A program made the translations under genes and the position numbers. Below the pieces are notes generated by a model. The model did not search any database, was not told the origin of the DNA, and saw only the letters and a list, made by a program, of their open reading frames with translations. Of a stretch of DNA of 64,000 nucleotides, positions 16,562 through 24,848 are shown piece by piece. Source of the DNA: Actinosynnema sp. ALI-1.44 (GTDB lineage: Bacteria; Actinomycetota; Actinomycetes; Mycobacteriales; Pseudonocardiaceae); the NCBI RefSeq assembly GCF_001984155.1, contig NZ_MTQO01000046.1, positions 124,001-188,000 of the forward strand, read 5' to 3'. Each line of letters begins with the position of its first letter. The first letter of the stretch is position 1.

Positions 16562-17194
16562 GTGGACCCGGAGTACCGGTCGATCGTCGTCATCGACATG
16601 GCCGGGTCGGGCTGGTGGGACGACCTCGCCCAACTGCGCGCCAGGGCCGCGCTGGACGAGATGGTCCGTGCCGCGTTCCGTGCCGCGGACATCGCCTGGC
16701 ACACGCTCGTGGTGGAGGACCGCGGCGACGGCATGATCATGCTCGTGCCGCCCACGGTGTCCAAGGTCGACGTGCTCGACCGGGTGGTCCCGTCGTTGAC
16801 GACAGCCCTGTACGAGCACAATTCGATGACCGCGCAGACGCTCCGGATCAGGCTGCGGGTGGCGGTGCACGCGGGCGAAGTCCTGCGTGGCCGTGCGGGA
16901 TGGGTCGGCAACGACCTCAACCTCGCCTTCCGCCTGGTCAACAGCGGACCGCTCTACCGGGAACTCGCGCGCCGCCGGGACGCGGACATGGCGGTGATCG
17001 TCTCCGACGTGATCCACCAGGCCGTGGTCCGGCACGGCCACCGCGGCATCAACCCCGCCGAGTACTTCCCGGTGCACGTGGCCGTCAAGGAGGTCGAGGG
17101 GCGTGCCTGGGTGCACACCCCCTGTCTGACGGGCCGGGTCGTCAGGCGGCGTCGAACAGGATCTTCAGCAGCTCGTCCGGGACGTCTCGCATGA
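16562..17194 (+). CDS. Class III nucleotidyl cyclase-like protein
   Basis: The 210-residue protein has the cyclase-fold pattern YRSIVVIDMAGSG (first metal position), VVEDRGDGMIMLVP, RLRVAVHAGEV and GNDLNLAFRLVNS. Stand-alone proteins like this are common in Streptomyces and relatives and often look catalytically degenerate, so cyclic nucleotide synthesis is not assured. The start GTG 16562 begins the recognisable domain. The last 25 residues are basic and low-complexity and may reflect a late frameshift. It stands alone between the kinase gene (divergent) and lnt. Confidence 0.65.
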   Translation: MDPEYRSIVVIDMAGSGWWDDLAQLRARAALDEMVRAAFRAADIAWHTLVVEDRGDGMIMLVPPTVSKVDVLDRVVPSLTTALYEHNSMTAQTLRIRLRVAVHAGEVLRGRAGWVGNDLNLAFRLVNSGPLYRELARRRDADMAVIVSDVIHQAVVRHGHRGINPAEYFPVHVAVKEVEGRAWVHTPCLTGRVVRRRRTGSSAARPGRLA

Positions 17195-17275
17195 CGTTGT
17201 GCCTGCTTTCCACGGCGTGTGCCGATCGGCGCTGACCTGTGCCAATGGCCGTATTCTCACCCTCCAGGTGTGCTT

Positions 17276-17302
17276 GAGGTTGAGGGTGAACTCGAGGTTG
17301 AG
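17276..17302. repeat. Direct repeat in the lnt leader
   Basis: GAGGTTGAG occurs at 17276-17284 and again at 17294-17302, an 18-bp period, 70 bases before the lnt start. It could be a tandem regulator site. There is no other support. Confidence 0.3.
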
Positions 17303-17369
17303 AGTCGTCCGTACCGAGCTGCGGCATGGCCGTCACGGAGCGTTCACGGCACAGCCGTAGGCTGACGGG

Positions 17370-18962
17370 GTGATCGCGGCCCCCGTATCGCCCGAACCGA
17401 GCCCCGGCGGGCGCCCGGTTTCGCTCGTGCGGCGGTATGCGGTGATCTGGCGTGTTCTCGCGGCACTGGCCGCCGGGGGACTGCTGTGCCTGAGCTTCCC
17501 GCCGCGGACCACGTGGTGGCTGGCGGTCGTCGCGTTCGCGTTGTTCGCCGCGGTCATCCGCGGCAGGCGGGCCAGGGCCGGTTTCGGGTACGGCTTCCTG
17601 TTCGGGCTGGCGTTCTTCATGACGTCGCTGTACTGGCTGCAGAACTTCCTCGGCGAGGGCTTCGGGCCGGCGCCGTGGGTCGGGCTGTCGGCGGTGCTGG
17701 CGTTGTTCGTCGCGCTGGCCGGGGCCGGGATGGCCGTCGTCAGCACCTTGCCGGGCGGTCCGCTGTGGATGGCCGCGGTGTTCGTCGTCGCCGAGGCGAC
17801 CAGGTCGCGGTTCCCGTTCGGTGGTTTTCCCTGGTCGCGGGTGGGATTCGGGCAACCGGACGGGTGGTACCTGCCGCTGGCGGCGCTGGGCGGCGCGCCA
17901 CTGGTGACCTTCGCCGTGGTGCTCACTGGATGCGCGGTCGCCCAGTTCGTGGCCCAGTTCACGGCTCGGCGGCGGGTAGCCCCGGCGTTGCTGGCAGTCG
18001 CTCCGCTGGCGGTCGCGTTCGCGACGCTGCCGTTCGTCGGCACGGACGCGCAGAACGGCACGATCACCGTCGCCGTCGTGCAGGGCAACGCGCCCGAGGG
18101 ACTGGGTGCACTGGGATCCGGCAACGAGATGCGCCGCAACCACATCGAGCGCGGCGAGCAGTTGGCGCGGGACATCAAGGCGGGCCGGGTGCCCAGGCCC
18201 GACGTTGTGCTCATGCCCGAGACGTTCACCGACCTCAGCCGGAACGCCGCCAACGACACCCAGCTCAACCGCATGGTGGAGGACCTCGGGGTGCCCGTGC
18301 TGGTCGGGGCGCGCCAGCGCCAGGCCGACGGCAGCGACCAGAACGTGATGATCGTCTGGGATCCGCGCTCCGGGCCCGGCCAGGAGTACGCCAAGAGCAA
18401 GCTCGTGCCGTTCGGGGAGTTCGTCCCGATCCGCCCGGTCGCGCGGATGTTCACGCCGTTCGTCGACGGACAGGTCGACATGCGGCCCGGCACCCAGCCG
18501 CCGGTGCTCACCGCGGCCGGGACCACGCTCGGCGTGGGCATCTGCTTCGAGGTCGCCTACGACGACGTGCTGACCGAGGCGGTCAGGGACGGCGCCGAGG
18601 TGCTCACCGTGCCGACCAACAACAACTGGTACGGCCGCACCGAGATGAGCTACCAGCAGTTGGCCATGTCCCGGGTGCGGGCCGTCGAACACGGGCGCGC
18701 GGTGGTGGTGTCGGCCACAACAGGCGTCAGCGCGATCGTGCAACCGGACGGATCTGTCACCCGTCAGACTGAGTTGTACACCGCGGACACGCTGGTGGCC
18801 GCCGTGCCCAAAAGGTCGACCGTTACCCTGGCTACCCGGATCGGCGCCTGGCCGGAGGGGGTCATGGTCGTCGGCGGCCTCGCGGCGTTGCTGTGGGCCA
18901 TCGGTTCGCGGATCCAGCAGCGTCGGGTCGGTACGGACTCGGGCCGGACAGAACAGGACTAG
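17370..18962 (+). CDS. lnt: Apolipoprotein N-acyltransferase
   Basis: Lnt adds the third acyl chain to the N-terminal Cys of lipoproteins at the outer face of the cell membrane. The 530-residue protein has an N-terminal membrane bundle (several helices between residues 25 and 220) and a carbon-nitrogen hydrolase domain with the full Glu-Lys-Cys triad: E284 (MPETF), K344 (SKLVPFGEF) and C392 (GICFE). It lies 11 bases before ppm1; in mycobacteria and streptomycetes the two are adjacent or fused, and Lnt anchors or activates Ppm1. Several lipoproteins in this window are possible clients. Confidence 0.93.
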   Translation: MIAAPVSPEPSPGGRPVSLVRRYAVIWRVLAALAAGGLLCLSFPPRTTWWLAVVAFALFAAVIRGRRARAGFGYGFLFGLAFFMTSLYWLQNFLGEGFGPAPWVGLSAVLALFVALAGAGMAVVSTLPGGPLWMAAVFVVAEATRSRFPFGGFPWSRVGFGQPDGWYLPLAALGGAPLVTFAVVLTGCAVAQFVAQFTARRRVAPALLAVAPLAVAFATLPFVGTDAQNGTITVAVVQGNAPEGLGALGSGNEMRRNHIERGEQLARDIKAGRVPRPDVVLMPETFTDLSRNAANDTQLNRMVEDLGVPVLVGARQRQADGSDQNVMIVWDPRSGPGQEYAKSKLVPFGEFVPIRPVARMFTPFVDGQVDMRPGTQPPVLTAAGTTLGVGICFEVAYDDVLTEAVRDGAEVLTVPTNNNWYGRTEMSYQQLAMSRVRAVEHGRAVVVSATTGVSAIVQPDGSVTRQTELYTADTLVAAVPKRSTVTLATRIGAWPEGVMVVGGLAALLWAIGSRIQQRRVGTDSGRTEQD

Positions 18963-18973
18963 GAGAGGAACGT

Positions 18974-19729
18974 ATGGCGGAGCTCGAGCCGGTGCTTGTG
19001 GTGATCCCGACGTACAACGAGAAGGACAACATCACACCGATCATCACCCGGCTGCACGCCGCGCTGCCCAAGGCACACGTCCTGGTGGTCGACGACGGCA
19101 GCCCGGACGGCACGGGGGAGATCGTCGACAAGCTCGCCGCGGCGGACGAGCGGGTGCACGTCATGCACCGCACCGAGAAGGCCGGCCTCGGCGCCGCCTA
19201 CGTCGCCGGGTTCGGCTGGGCGCTGGAGCGCGACTACAACGTCATCGTCGAGATGGACGCGGACGGCTCACACGCGCCGGAGGACCTGCCCCGCGTGATC
19301 GACGCGCTGCACGACTCGGACCTGGCGATCGGCTCGCGGTACGTGCCCGGCGGCAAGACCGTGAACTGGCCCAAGCGCCGCTGGGTGCTGTCCAAGATGG
19401 CCAACGTGTACTCGCGGATGTGGCTGGGCGCCAAGGTCAATGACATGACCGCGGGGTTCCGCGCGTTCCGCCGCCCGGTGCTGGAAAAGCTCAAGCTGCA
19501 CAACGTCGCCTCGGCGGGCTACTGCTTCCAGATCGACCTGACGTGGCGCACCCTCGAGTCCGGGTTCACCATCTCCGAGGTGCCGATCACGTTCACCGAG
19601 CGCGAGATCGGCGTGTCCAAGATGGACGGCGCGATCGTCCGCGAGGCGCTGTGGCGCGTGTTCAAGTGGGGTGTGCGGGTGCGCGGCAACCAGCTGAAGT
19701 CGGTGGTCAAGGGCGGCAAGTCCAGCTGA
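18974..19729 (+). CDS. ppm1: Polyprenol-phosphate mannose synthase (Ppm1, GT2)
   Basis: The enzyme transfers mannose from GDP-mannose to polyprenyl phosphate, making the donor used by membrane mannosyltransferases. The 251-residue GT2 domain has VVIPTYNE near residue 9, [10 protein letters not shown], and the EMDADGSH metal motif, with no C-terminal membrane helices (those come from Lnt). ATG 18974 follows AGGAGAGGAA. The two MptB-type enzymes in this window (40592 and 54746) are likely users of its product. Confidence 0.92.
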   Translation: MAELEPVLVVIPTYNEKDNITPIITRLHAALPKAHVLVVDDGSPDGTGEIVDKLAAADERVHVMHRTEKAGLGAAYVAGFGWALERDYNVIVEMDADGSHAPEDLPRVIDALHDSDLAIGSRYVPGGKTVNWPKRRWVLSKMANVYSRMWLGAKVNDMTAGFRAFRRPVLEKLKLHNVASAGYCFQIDLTWRTLESGFTISEVPITFTEREIGVSKMDGAIVREALWRVFKWGVRVRGNQLKSVVKGGKSS

Positions 19730-19735
19730 CGGGCG

Positions 19736-20662
19736 ATGGCCGAGCAGGGCTTGCTCGCCGGGATCGGCTGGACCCGTGCCGTGCGGGTGGACGGGCTGAC
19801 CGGTGACGCCGACGCCGAGGTGTGGCTGAAGCTCGAAGCGGCCAACCCGACCGGCTCGTACAAGGACCGGATGGCGCTCGCGATGATCCGCGGCGCCGAG
19901 CACACCGGCCGGTTGCGGCCGGGGCAGATCGTGGTCGAGGCGACCGGTGGCAGTACCGGTGCCTCGCTCGCGTTGGTGTGCGCGGTGACCAGGCACCCGC
20001 TGCGGCTGGTCACCTCGGACGCGTTCGCGGCGGAGAAGCTGTCGGCCATGCGCGCGTTCGGTGCCGAGGTCGACCTGGTGACCAGCCCGCCGGGCGGGTT
20101 CCGGCCCGAGCTGTGGCCGCAGCTGATCGAACTGGCCAGGCTGGTCGCCGACCAGGTGGACGGGTTCGCCACCGACCAGTTCCACAACCCGGACGTGATC
20201 AACGCCTACAAGCCGCTCGGCTACGAGGTGGCCGCCCAGGTCCCCGGACGGATCGACGCGTTCTGCGTGTCGGTGGGCACCGGCGGCTGCCTGATCGGCG
20301 CGGGCCGGGCGTTGCGGCAGCGGTTCCCGTCGATGCTGCGGGTGGCGGTGGAGCCCGCCGAGTCGCCGGTGCTGTCCGGGGGACAGGCGGGCACGCACCG
20401 CATCGAGGGCATGGGAATCGGCTTCTGGCCGCCGCTGCTGGAGTCCTACGACTTCGACGAGGTGATCGCGGTGTCCACCGACGAGGCCCGGGACATGGCT
20501 CGGGTGGCGGCCGCGGAGCACGGCTTGTTCTCCGGCCCGTCCACCGGGGCGAATCTGGTGGCAGCCGCACGGCTCGCACGGCGGCTGGGCCGTGGGCACC
20601 GCGTACTGACAGTGCAGGTCGACAGCGGCCTGAAGTACCTGTCGTGTGGTTTGTTCGAATAG
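19736..20662 (+). CDS. PLP-dependent cysteine synthase/threonine dehydratase-fold enzyme
   Basis: The 308-residue fold-type II PLP enzyme has the Schiff-base lysine in NPTGSYKDRMA (near residue 43), the phosphate-contact loop EATGGSTG and the glycine loop SVGTGGCLIG. The layout resembles O-acetylserine sulfhydrylase and cystathionine synthase-like proteins, but substrate is not clear. It starts 6 bases after ppm1 and is probably co-transcribed with it. A strong hairpin beyond the stop closes the unit. Confidence 0.82.
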   Translation: MAEQGLLAGIGWTRAVRVDGLTGDADAEVWLKLEAANPTGSYKDRMALAMIRGAEHTGRLRPGQIVVEATGGSTGASLALVCAVTRHPLRLVTSDAFAAEKLSAMRAFGAEVDLVTSPPGGFRPELWPQLIELARLVADQVDGFATDQFHNPDVINAYKPLGYEVAAQVPGRIDAFCVSVGTGGCLIGAGRALRQRFPSMLRVAVEPAESPVLSGGQAGTHRIEGMGIGFWPPLLESYDFDEVIAVSTDEARDMARVAAAEHGLFSGPSTGANLVAAARLARRLGRGHRVLTVQVDSGLKYLSCGLFE

Positions 20663-20783
20663 TCGTCCGGAAAGTCGTCACTCCCCGGAGTGGCACGGTT
20701 CCCCCACGGATGTCGTCCCACTAAAGTTGGGTCATGAAGCCGTGCAGGAACCTGCAACCGGACTTCACCCTCGGACGTGAAGA

Positions 20784-20814
20784 ACCCCGCCCAGGCGGGA
20801 GGTCTGGGCGGGGT
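20784..20814. terminator. Bidirectional terminator
   Basis: This is a perfect 11-bp stem, ACCCCGCCCAG / CTGGGCGGGGT, with a 9-base loop. It lies between the convergent PLP-enzyme and rbpA genes. Confidence 0.75.
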
Positions 20815-20834
20815 CGTTCGTGGTGGGAGATGAA

Positions 20835-21179
20835 CTACGCGGTCCGGCTGCGCCTGCCGCGGAGTTCCTCAAGCCGCTCGGTGAGCAGGTCCTCCAGCTC
20901 CGGAATGGTCCGGCGCTCGAGCAACATGTCCCAGTGGGTCCTGGGTGGCTTGGCCTTCTTCGGCTCGGGCAGGGAGCCGTCGATCATCTTGGATTCCAGC
21001 CCGTGGAGCCGACACTCCCACACCGGCGGCACTTCGGCGTCGTCCGAGAAGGGGACCTCGAAATCGTGGTCCTTCGGGCACGCATACCTGACCGTACGAC
21101 GCGGCGCGAGATCGTGGTTCCGGTCAGTCTCGTAACTGACCGCTCCCAGCCGGCTTCCACGGAGAACACGGTCGGCCAT
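20835..21179 (-). CDS. rbpA: RNA polymerase-binding protein RbpA
   Basis: RbpA is an actinobacterial transcription factor that binds the principal sigma factor and RNA polymerase and stabilises the open complex. The 114-residue protein shows the basic N-terminal linker (VLRGSRLGAVSYETDRN), the zinc-free/zinc-type core domain (YACPKDHDFEVPF...WECRLHG) and the C-terminal sigma-interaction domain (RTHWDMLLERRTIPELEDLL). AAAGGA precedes the ATG. A SigR-type promoter is present 57 bases upstream, linking expression to thiol stress as in Streptomyces. Confidence 0.96.
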   Translation of the reverse strand: MADRVLRGSRLGAVSYETDRNHDLAPRRTVRYACPKDHDFEVPFSDDAEVPPVWECRLHGLESKMIDGSLPEPKKAKPPRTHWDMLLERRTIPELEDLLTERLEELRGRRSRTA

Positions 21180-21235
21180 GGCGGTGTCCTTTCGTTCGGC
21201 CCGAGTCCCCTCGGACCAGGGTGGTGCTCACTGAG

Positions 21236-21265
21236 CGCAACGAACGGAACGGCCGGAAGATTCCC
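21236..21265 (-). promoter_or_regulatory. SigR (ECF) promoter of rbpA
   Basis: On the minus strand GGGAAT (21265-21260) and GTTGCG (21241-21236) are separated by exactly 18 bases. This matches the SigR/SigH consensus GGGAAT-N18-GTT. Transcription would start near 21229, giving a leader of about 50 bases. Confidence 0.85.
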
Positions 21266-21493
21266 TTCGCCCGGCACTTCGTCGCGCACAGTGACATGTT
21301 TCACCCGTCAACAACAGCTTCCTCCTAAGGGAGGCAATCGGCGCGGGAAAGTGACGCGTTATCCCACAATCGACACCAACATCTCACCCGTTCGGAGGAG
21401 TTAGTTCACAGGTCAGTCCAGGATGTGCAGGTACCCGGTCCGAGGGAACTCTAAACGTCGATCGGACGAGTGAGAAAATCATGACTTCGCGTA

Positions 21494-21519
21494 GTCGTTC
21501 GTACTCGAATACGGACGAC
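21494..21519 (-). terminator. Terminator after the MFS gene
   Basis: A 10-bp inverted repeat with one mismatch (GTCGTTCGTA, GTCGTCCGTA) and a 6-base loop lies 20 bases beyond the MFS stop, followed on the minus strand by a short T-rich tract. The rest of the 360-base space 21180-21538 holds the rbpA promoter and nothing else I can identify. Confidence 0.5.
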
Positions 21520-21538
21520 ACTCAGCGTTTATCCATTG

Positions 21539-22942
21539 TCACGCCTTGCTTTCAAGGGTCCGTGGCACGGTGTTACCGACCGCCTCGATGGCCCGCTTCA
21601 CCGGCACGAAGATCATCAGCACGAAGCCGACCGCGAAGAAGATCACCAACGAGATGATGGCGTACCGGTAGGAGCCGGTGCTCTGGGCCATGAACGCGAA
21701 CAGCAGCGGCCCGAGCCACGACGTGGCCCGCTCGCCGACCTCGTAGACCGAGAAGTACTGCGCCTCCTTGCCCGGCGGGATCATGTGGCTGAACAACGCA
21801 CGCGCCAGCGCGTTCGTCCCGCCGAGCACCAGCCCGATGCCCGCCGCGACGGCGTAGAACTGCAGCTGCTGGCCCGCCTGCACGAAGTAGGCCCCGCCGA
21901 TCACCACCACCCACACGGCCAGGCTGGCCAGGATGGTCCGTTTCGCGCCGATCCGGCGGGCGACCATGCCGTGCAGCACGCCGCCGACGTACGCGACGAA
22001 CTGCACGATCAGGATGGTCGTGATCAGCACGTCCTGCTCGAACTTGAGTTCCTCGCTGCCGTACTGGGCCGAGACGTTCGCGACCGTGGCGATGCCGTCG
22101 GTGAAGATCAGGTAGGTGCCGAGGAACGCCAGGGTGAGCGGGAACGCCTTGGCGCTGCGCAGCGTGTCGAACAGCTCCTTGAAGCCCGCGGACACCACCG
22201 ACGTGCCTTCCGGGAGGCTGTGGGTCGGCTCGTGGTTGCGCAGCCGCCGCAACGGGATGAGCGTGAACAGCGCCCACCAGATGCCCGAGGTGAGGAACGC
22301 GATGCGGGCTGCGGTCGACGCGTCCACGCCGAAGCTGTCGCCGAACAGCACCAGCACCAGTTGCAGCGCCAGCGCGGCACCGGCGCCGAGGTAGCCGAAC
22401 GCCCAGCCCTTCGTGGACAGGTCGTCGCGTTCGTCCGCGGCGGCGATGTCCGGGATGAACGAGTAGTAGATGGCCACCGACGTGCCGTAGCAGATGTTGC
22501 CCAGGATGAACAGCAGCGCGCCCAGTTGCCAGTTGCCGCCCGCGACCAGCGCGATCAGCGCGGTGGCGACCGACCCGGCGAACGCGAAGATCGCCAGCAT
22601 CCGCTTCTTGTTGTGCGAGCGGTCGGCGATCGCGCCCATCAGCGGCACGATCAGCACCTGGATCACGGTGGCGAACGACAGCAGGTAGCCCCACAGCGAC
22701 CCGGCGGGGAACTGCAGACCGAGCAGGGAGATGTCGCAGTCGCGCAGTTTGTCGTCAGCCGGGCACGGGTTGGGGCCGTTGAGCGCGGTGTCGGCCTTCG
22801 CGGACGTGGCGGCGACGGCCGTGAGGTACAGCGAGCCGAAAACGGTGGTGACCGAGGTGGGGAAGACCGAGTTGGCCCAGTCGTACCACACCCAGCCCCG
22901 CTGTTCCCGCTTGCGGGTCTGGGCGTCTTGCATCGTGCTCAC
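21539..22942 (-). CDS. MFS transporter, Atg22/vacuole-effluxer-like
   Basis: The 467-residue membrane protein has about 12 predicted helices and the opening RGWVWYDWANSVFPTSVTTV typical of the Atg22-like branch of the major facilitator superfamily; related bacterial proteins are annotated as amino-acid or drug effluxers. The cytoplasmic loop ADRSHNKKR after helix 3 is the MFS motif A. GTG 22942 is chosen because GGGGAGGA lies 5 bases upstream; ATG 22933 is the alternative. Substrate is unknown. Confidence 0.82.
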   Translation of the reverse strand: MSTMQDAQTRKREQRGWVWYDWANSVFPTSVTTVFGSLYLTAVAATSAKADTALNGPNPCPADDKLRDCDISLLGLQFPAGSLWGYLLSFATVIQVLIVPLMGAIADRSHNKKRMLAIFAFAGSVATALIALVAGGNWQLGALLFILGNICYGTSVAIYYSFIPDIAAADERDDLSTKGWAFGYLGAGAALALQLVLVLFGDSFGVDASTAARIAFLTSGIWWALFTLIPLRRLRNHEPTHSLPEGTSVVSAGFKELFDTLRSAKAFPLTLAFLGTYLIFTDGIATVANVSAQYGSEELKFEQDVLITTILIVQFVAYVGGVLHGMVARRIGAKRTILASLAVWVVVIGGAYFVQAGQQLQFYAVAAGIGLVLGGTNALARALFSHMIPPGKEAQYFSVYEVGERATSWLGPLLFAFMAQSTGSYRYAIISLVIFFAVGFVLMIFVPVKRAIEAVGNTVPRTLESKA

Positions 22943-23085
22943 GCAGGTCCTCCCCGTCGGTTGGTACGCGGACTGTACTGGTCGGTTTCCCGGACGGGTG
23001 ACCGGCGGCAGGATGCGGTATCGGATGTTCACGTGCGAGTGACTTGCCGGGCGAACGATAACGATGTGATCTAGCTTCGGGGACC

Positions 23086-23448
23086 ATGACAAAACGGCTC
23101 GTTGTTGTCTGTCTGGTGATCGCAACCGTGATGGCACCGCAAGCGTGGGCCGACCCGCCCGTCGACGACTGGGGCCGGCTGCGCAAGTGTGAATCGAATG
23201 GGCGCTACGACGCGAAAGGCAAGCACTACGGCGCGTACCAGTTCACCCTGGGCACGTGGCGCAGCGTGGGTGGCTCGGGCTACCCGCACCAGGCCACTCC
23301 GGATGAACAGGACTACCGGGCGTTGTACCTCTACCGGATGCGCGGCTGGCAGCCGTGGAGCTGTGCGCGGAAGCTCAAGCTGCGCGAGGACCGGGACGCG
23401 CGCAGCAAGCGCGTCCCGACCTACGCGGAAGCCGCCTACATCGGCTGA
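23086..23448 (+). CDS. Secreted Rpf-like transglycosylase
   Basis: The 120-residue protein begins with a signal peptide (cleavage likely after QAWA, residue 22) and contains the resuscitation-promoting-factor-like lysozyme fold: WGRLRKCESNGRYD with the catalytic Glu, HYGAYQFTLGTWRSVGG, and a C-terminal Cys that can pair with the CES cysteine. It cuts peptidoglycan glycan strands outside the cell. There is no LysM or G5 domain, so it is a minimal Rpf. The gene is monocistronic, closed by a 20-bp palindrome. Confidence 0.88.
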   Translation: MTKRLVVVCLVIATVMAPQAWADPPVDDWGRLRKCESNGRYDAKGKHYGAYQFTLGTWRSVGGSGYPHQATPDEQDYRALYLYRMRGWQPWSCARKLKLREDRDARSKRVPTYAEAAYIG

Positions 23449-23480
23449 CAGCCGCGCGCCGCCTCCCACCACGCCCCTTG

Positions 23481-23533
23481 GCAACCAATGTGGCCTTCGT
23501 AGCCAAAAACGCAACGAAGGCCACATTGGTTGC
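23481..23533. terminator. Perfect 20-bp palindromic hairpin
   Basis: The arms 23481-23500 and 23514-23533 pair perfectly over 20 bp (GCAACCAATGTGGCCTTCGT on the left) around a 13-base A-rich loop. It lies between the convergent Rpf-like and GDPD genes and can serve both. The length and near-50 percent GC are unlike the other terminators here. Confidence 0.75.
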
Positions 23534-23541
23534 ACGGAAAA

Positions 23542-24339
23542 CTACGCGGCGGCGGGCCACAACCCACGAGCCCGCAGCACGTCCCTGAGGATCTCGGGGC
23601 GGTCGGTGACCAGGCCGTCGACTCCGAGATCCAGCAACCGGTTCATCTGCGGGGCGTCGTCGATCGTCCACACGTGGACTTCCATGCCGCGCCGGTGAGC
23701 CGCGGTGACCAGGCGCCGGTCGACCACCGTCAACCGGCCCTGGTTGACCGGGACCTGCGCCATCCGACCGCGAATCGCGCGCCACGCCCTCGGCGCCCAC
23801 ACCCGGCCCGCCGCCCACAGCGCGGCGACCGACTTCGGTCCCATCGACGTCATCAGCCGCGGTCCCATGCGGGTGCGCAGCCGCTGCAGCCGCGAATCGG
23901 AGAAGGACGCGAGGCAGACCCGGTTGAGCGAGCCGGTCCGCCGCAGCGTCCGCACCACGGGCTCGACCGCGGAGTCGGCCTTCACGTCGATGTTGAGCAG
24001 CGCGCCCGGCAGTTCCTCGAGGAGGTCCTCCAGGCGGCAGACCTCCTCGCGGCCGCCGATCTTGGCGGTGCGGACACTGCGCCACGGCTGCCGTGCGACG
24101 AATCCCCGCCCGTCGGTGGTGCGGTCGAGTTTGTCGTCGTGATGCACCACCACGACCCCGTCGGACGTGGCGTGCACGTCGGTCTCCAGGTAGTGGTAGC
24201 CCTCTTGCACCGCGCGCTTGAACGCGCTGAGGGAGTTCTCCATGTCTTCGAGGTCGCCGAGGTGCCACCCCCGGTGGGCGAACGCCCGCGGGTATGGTCC
24301 GGCCAGATAGTCGTGGTCGCGCACATAATGAGTGTGCAC
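23542..24339 (-). CDS. Glycerophosphodiester phosphodiesterase
   Basis: GDPD enzymes release glycerol 3-phosphate from glycerophosphodiesters. The protein has the catalytic HRG (FAHRGWHLGDLEDMENS), the metal site ETDVHAT, and the second histidine in VVHHDDKLDR, plus the terminal VDGLVTDRPE barrel strand. There is no signal peptide. Start GTG 24339 is preferred to 24393, which would overlap the divergent gene's start; neither has a clear ribosome-binding site. Length is about 265 residues, normal for the family. Confidence 0.88.
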   Translation of the reverse strand: MHTHYVRDHDYLAGPYPRAFAHRGWHLGDLEDMENSLSAFKRAVQEGYHYLETDVHATSDGVVVVHHDDKLDRTTDGRGFVARQPWRSVRTAKIGGREEVCRLEDLLEELPGALLNIDVKADSAVEPVVRTLRRTGSLNRVCLASFSDSRLQRLRTRMGPRLMTSMGPKSVAALWAAGRVWAPRAWRAIRGRMAQVPVNQGRLTVVDRRLVTAAHRRGMEVHVWTIDDAPQMNRLLDLGVDGLVTDRPEILRDVLRARGLWPAAA

Positions 24340-24391
24340 CGGCGGCGTGGCGGATGGGTGGCAACACGATGTCCAGATACGGTCAATTGCC

Positions 24392-24775
24392 ATGACAGTG
24401 GTTACCGGGACGGAATCGCCCGGCGAGTCTCCTGTGCAGCGTGATCCGCTGCGCGGAGACCCGAGGCACTGCGGCTGGTGTGGCCGCAGACTGCCGGAGG
24501 AGGACAGAGTCGGCAGGCCGCGGCGCTACTGCGCCCAGCCTTGTCGGCAACGCGCCTACGAGCGCCGCTCGGCACTGCAACGCAGTGGCCTTCCTGACGA
24601 CGCCGTCGTGTTGTCGACCGCGGAACTGGCGGATCTGCAGGACAGGTTGTTTCAATTGCGGTGTGCGGCTGAAGATGTGGTGACCGCGGCGCAGGACGGG
24701 GCGGACGCGGCGGAACTGGGGCGGCTGGCGGCGCAGATCCTGCGTTCGGCCGATGCGCTGGAGCGTCTGCGCTGA
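24392..24775 (+). CDS. Small zinc-ribbon protein
   Basis: The 127-residue protein has one zinc ribbon: C27-x2-C30 (CGWCGRRL) and C47-x3-C51 (YCAQPCRQRAYERR), followed by a helical tail. Proteins of this type are widespread in actinobacteria and of unknown function. The same ribbon style (YCSxxCRxRAWRxR) appears in the genes at 32433 and 35661, which have two ribbons each. It lies upstream of the GGDEF-EAL gene with 73 bases between. Confidence 0.6.
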   Translation: MTVVTGTESPGESPVQRDPLRGDPRHCGWCGRRLPEEDRVGRPRRYCAQPCRQRAYERRSALQRSGLPDDAVVLSTAELADLQDRLFQLRCAAEDVVTAAQDGADAAELGRLAAQILRSADALERLR

Positions 24776-24848
24776 CCGGAGCGGTCGGCTACGCTTCGTG
24801 CGCGCGTGACAAGACAACCTGCTTTGTTGAGATCCTGCGAGGGTGTTA

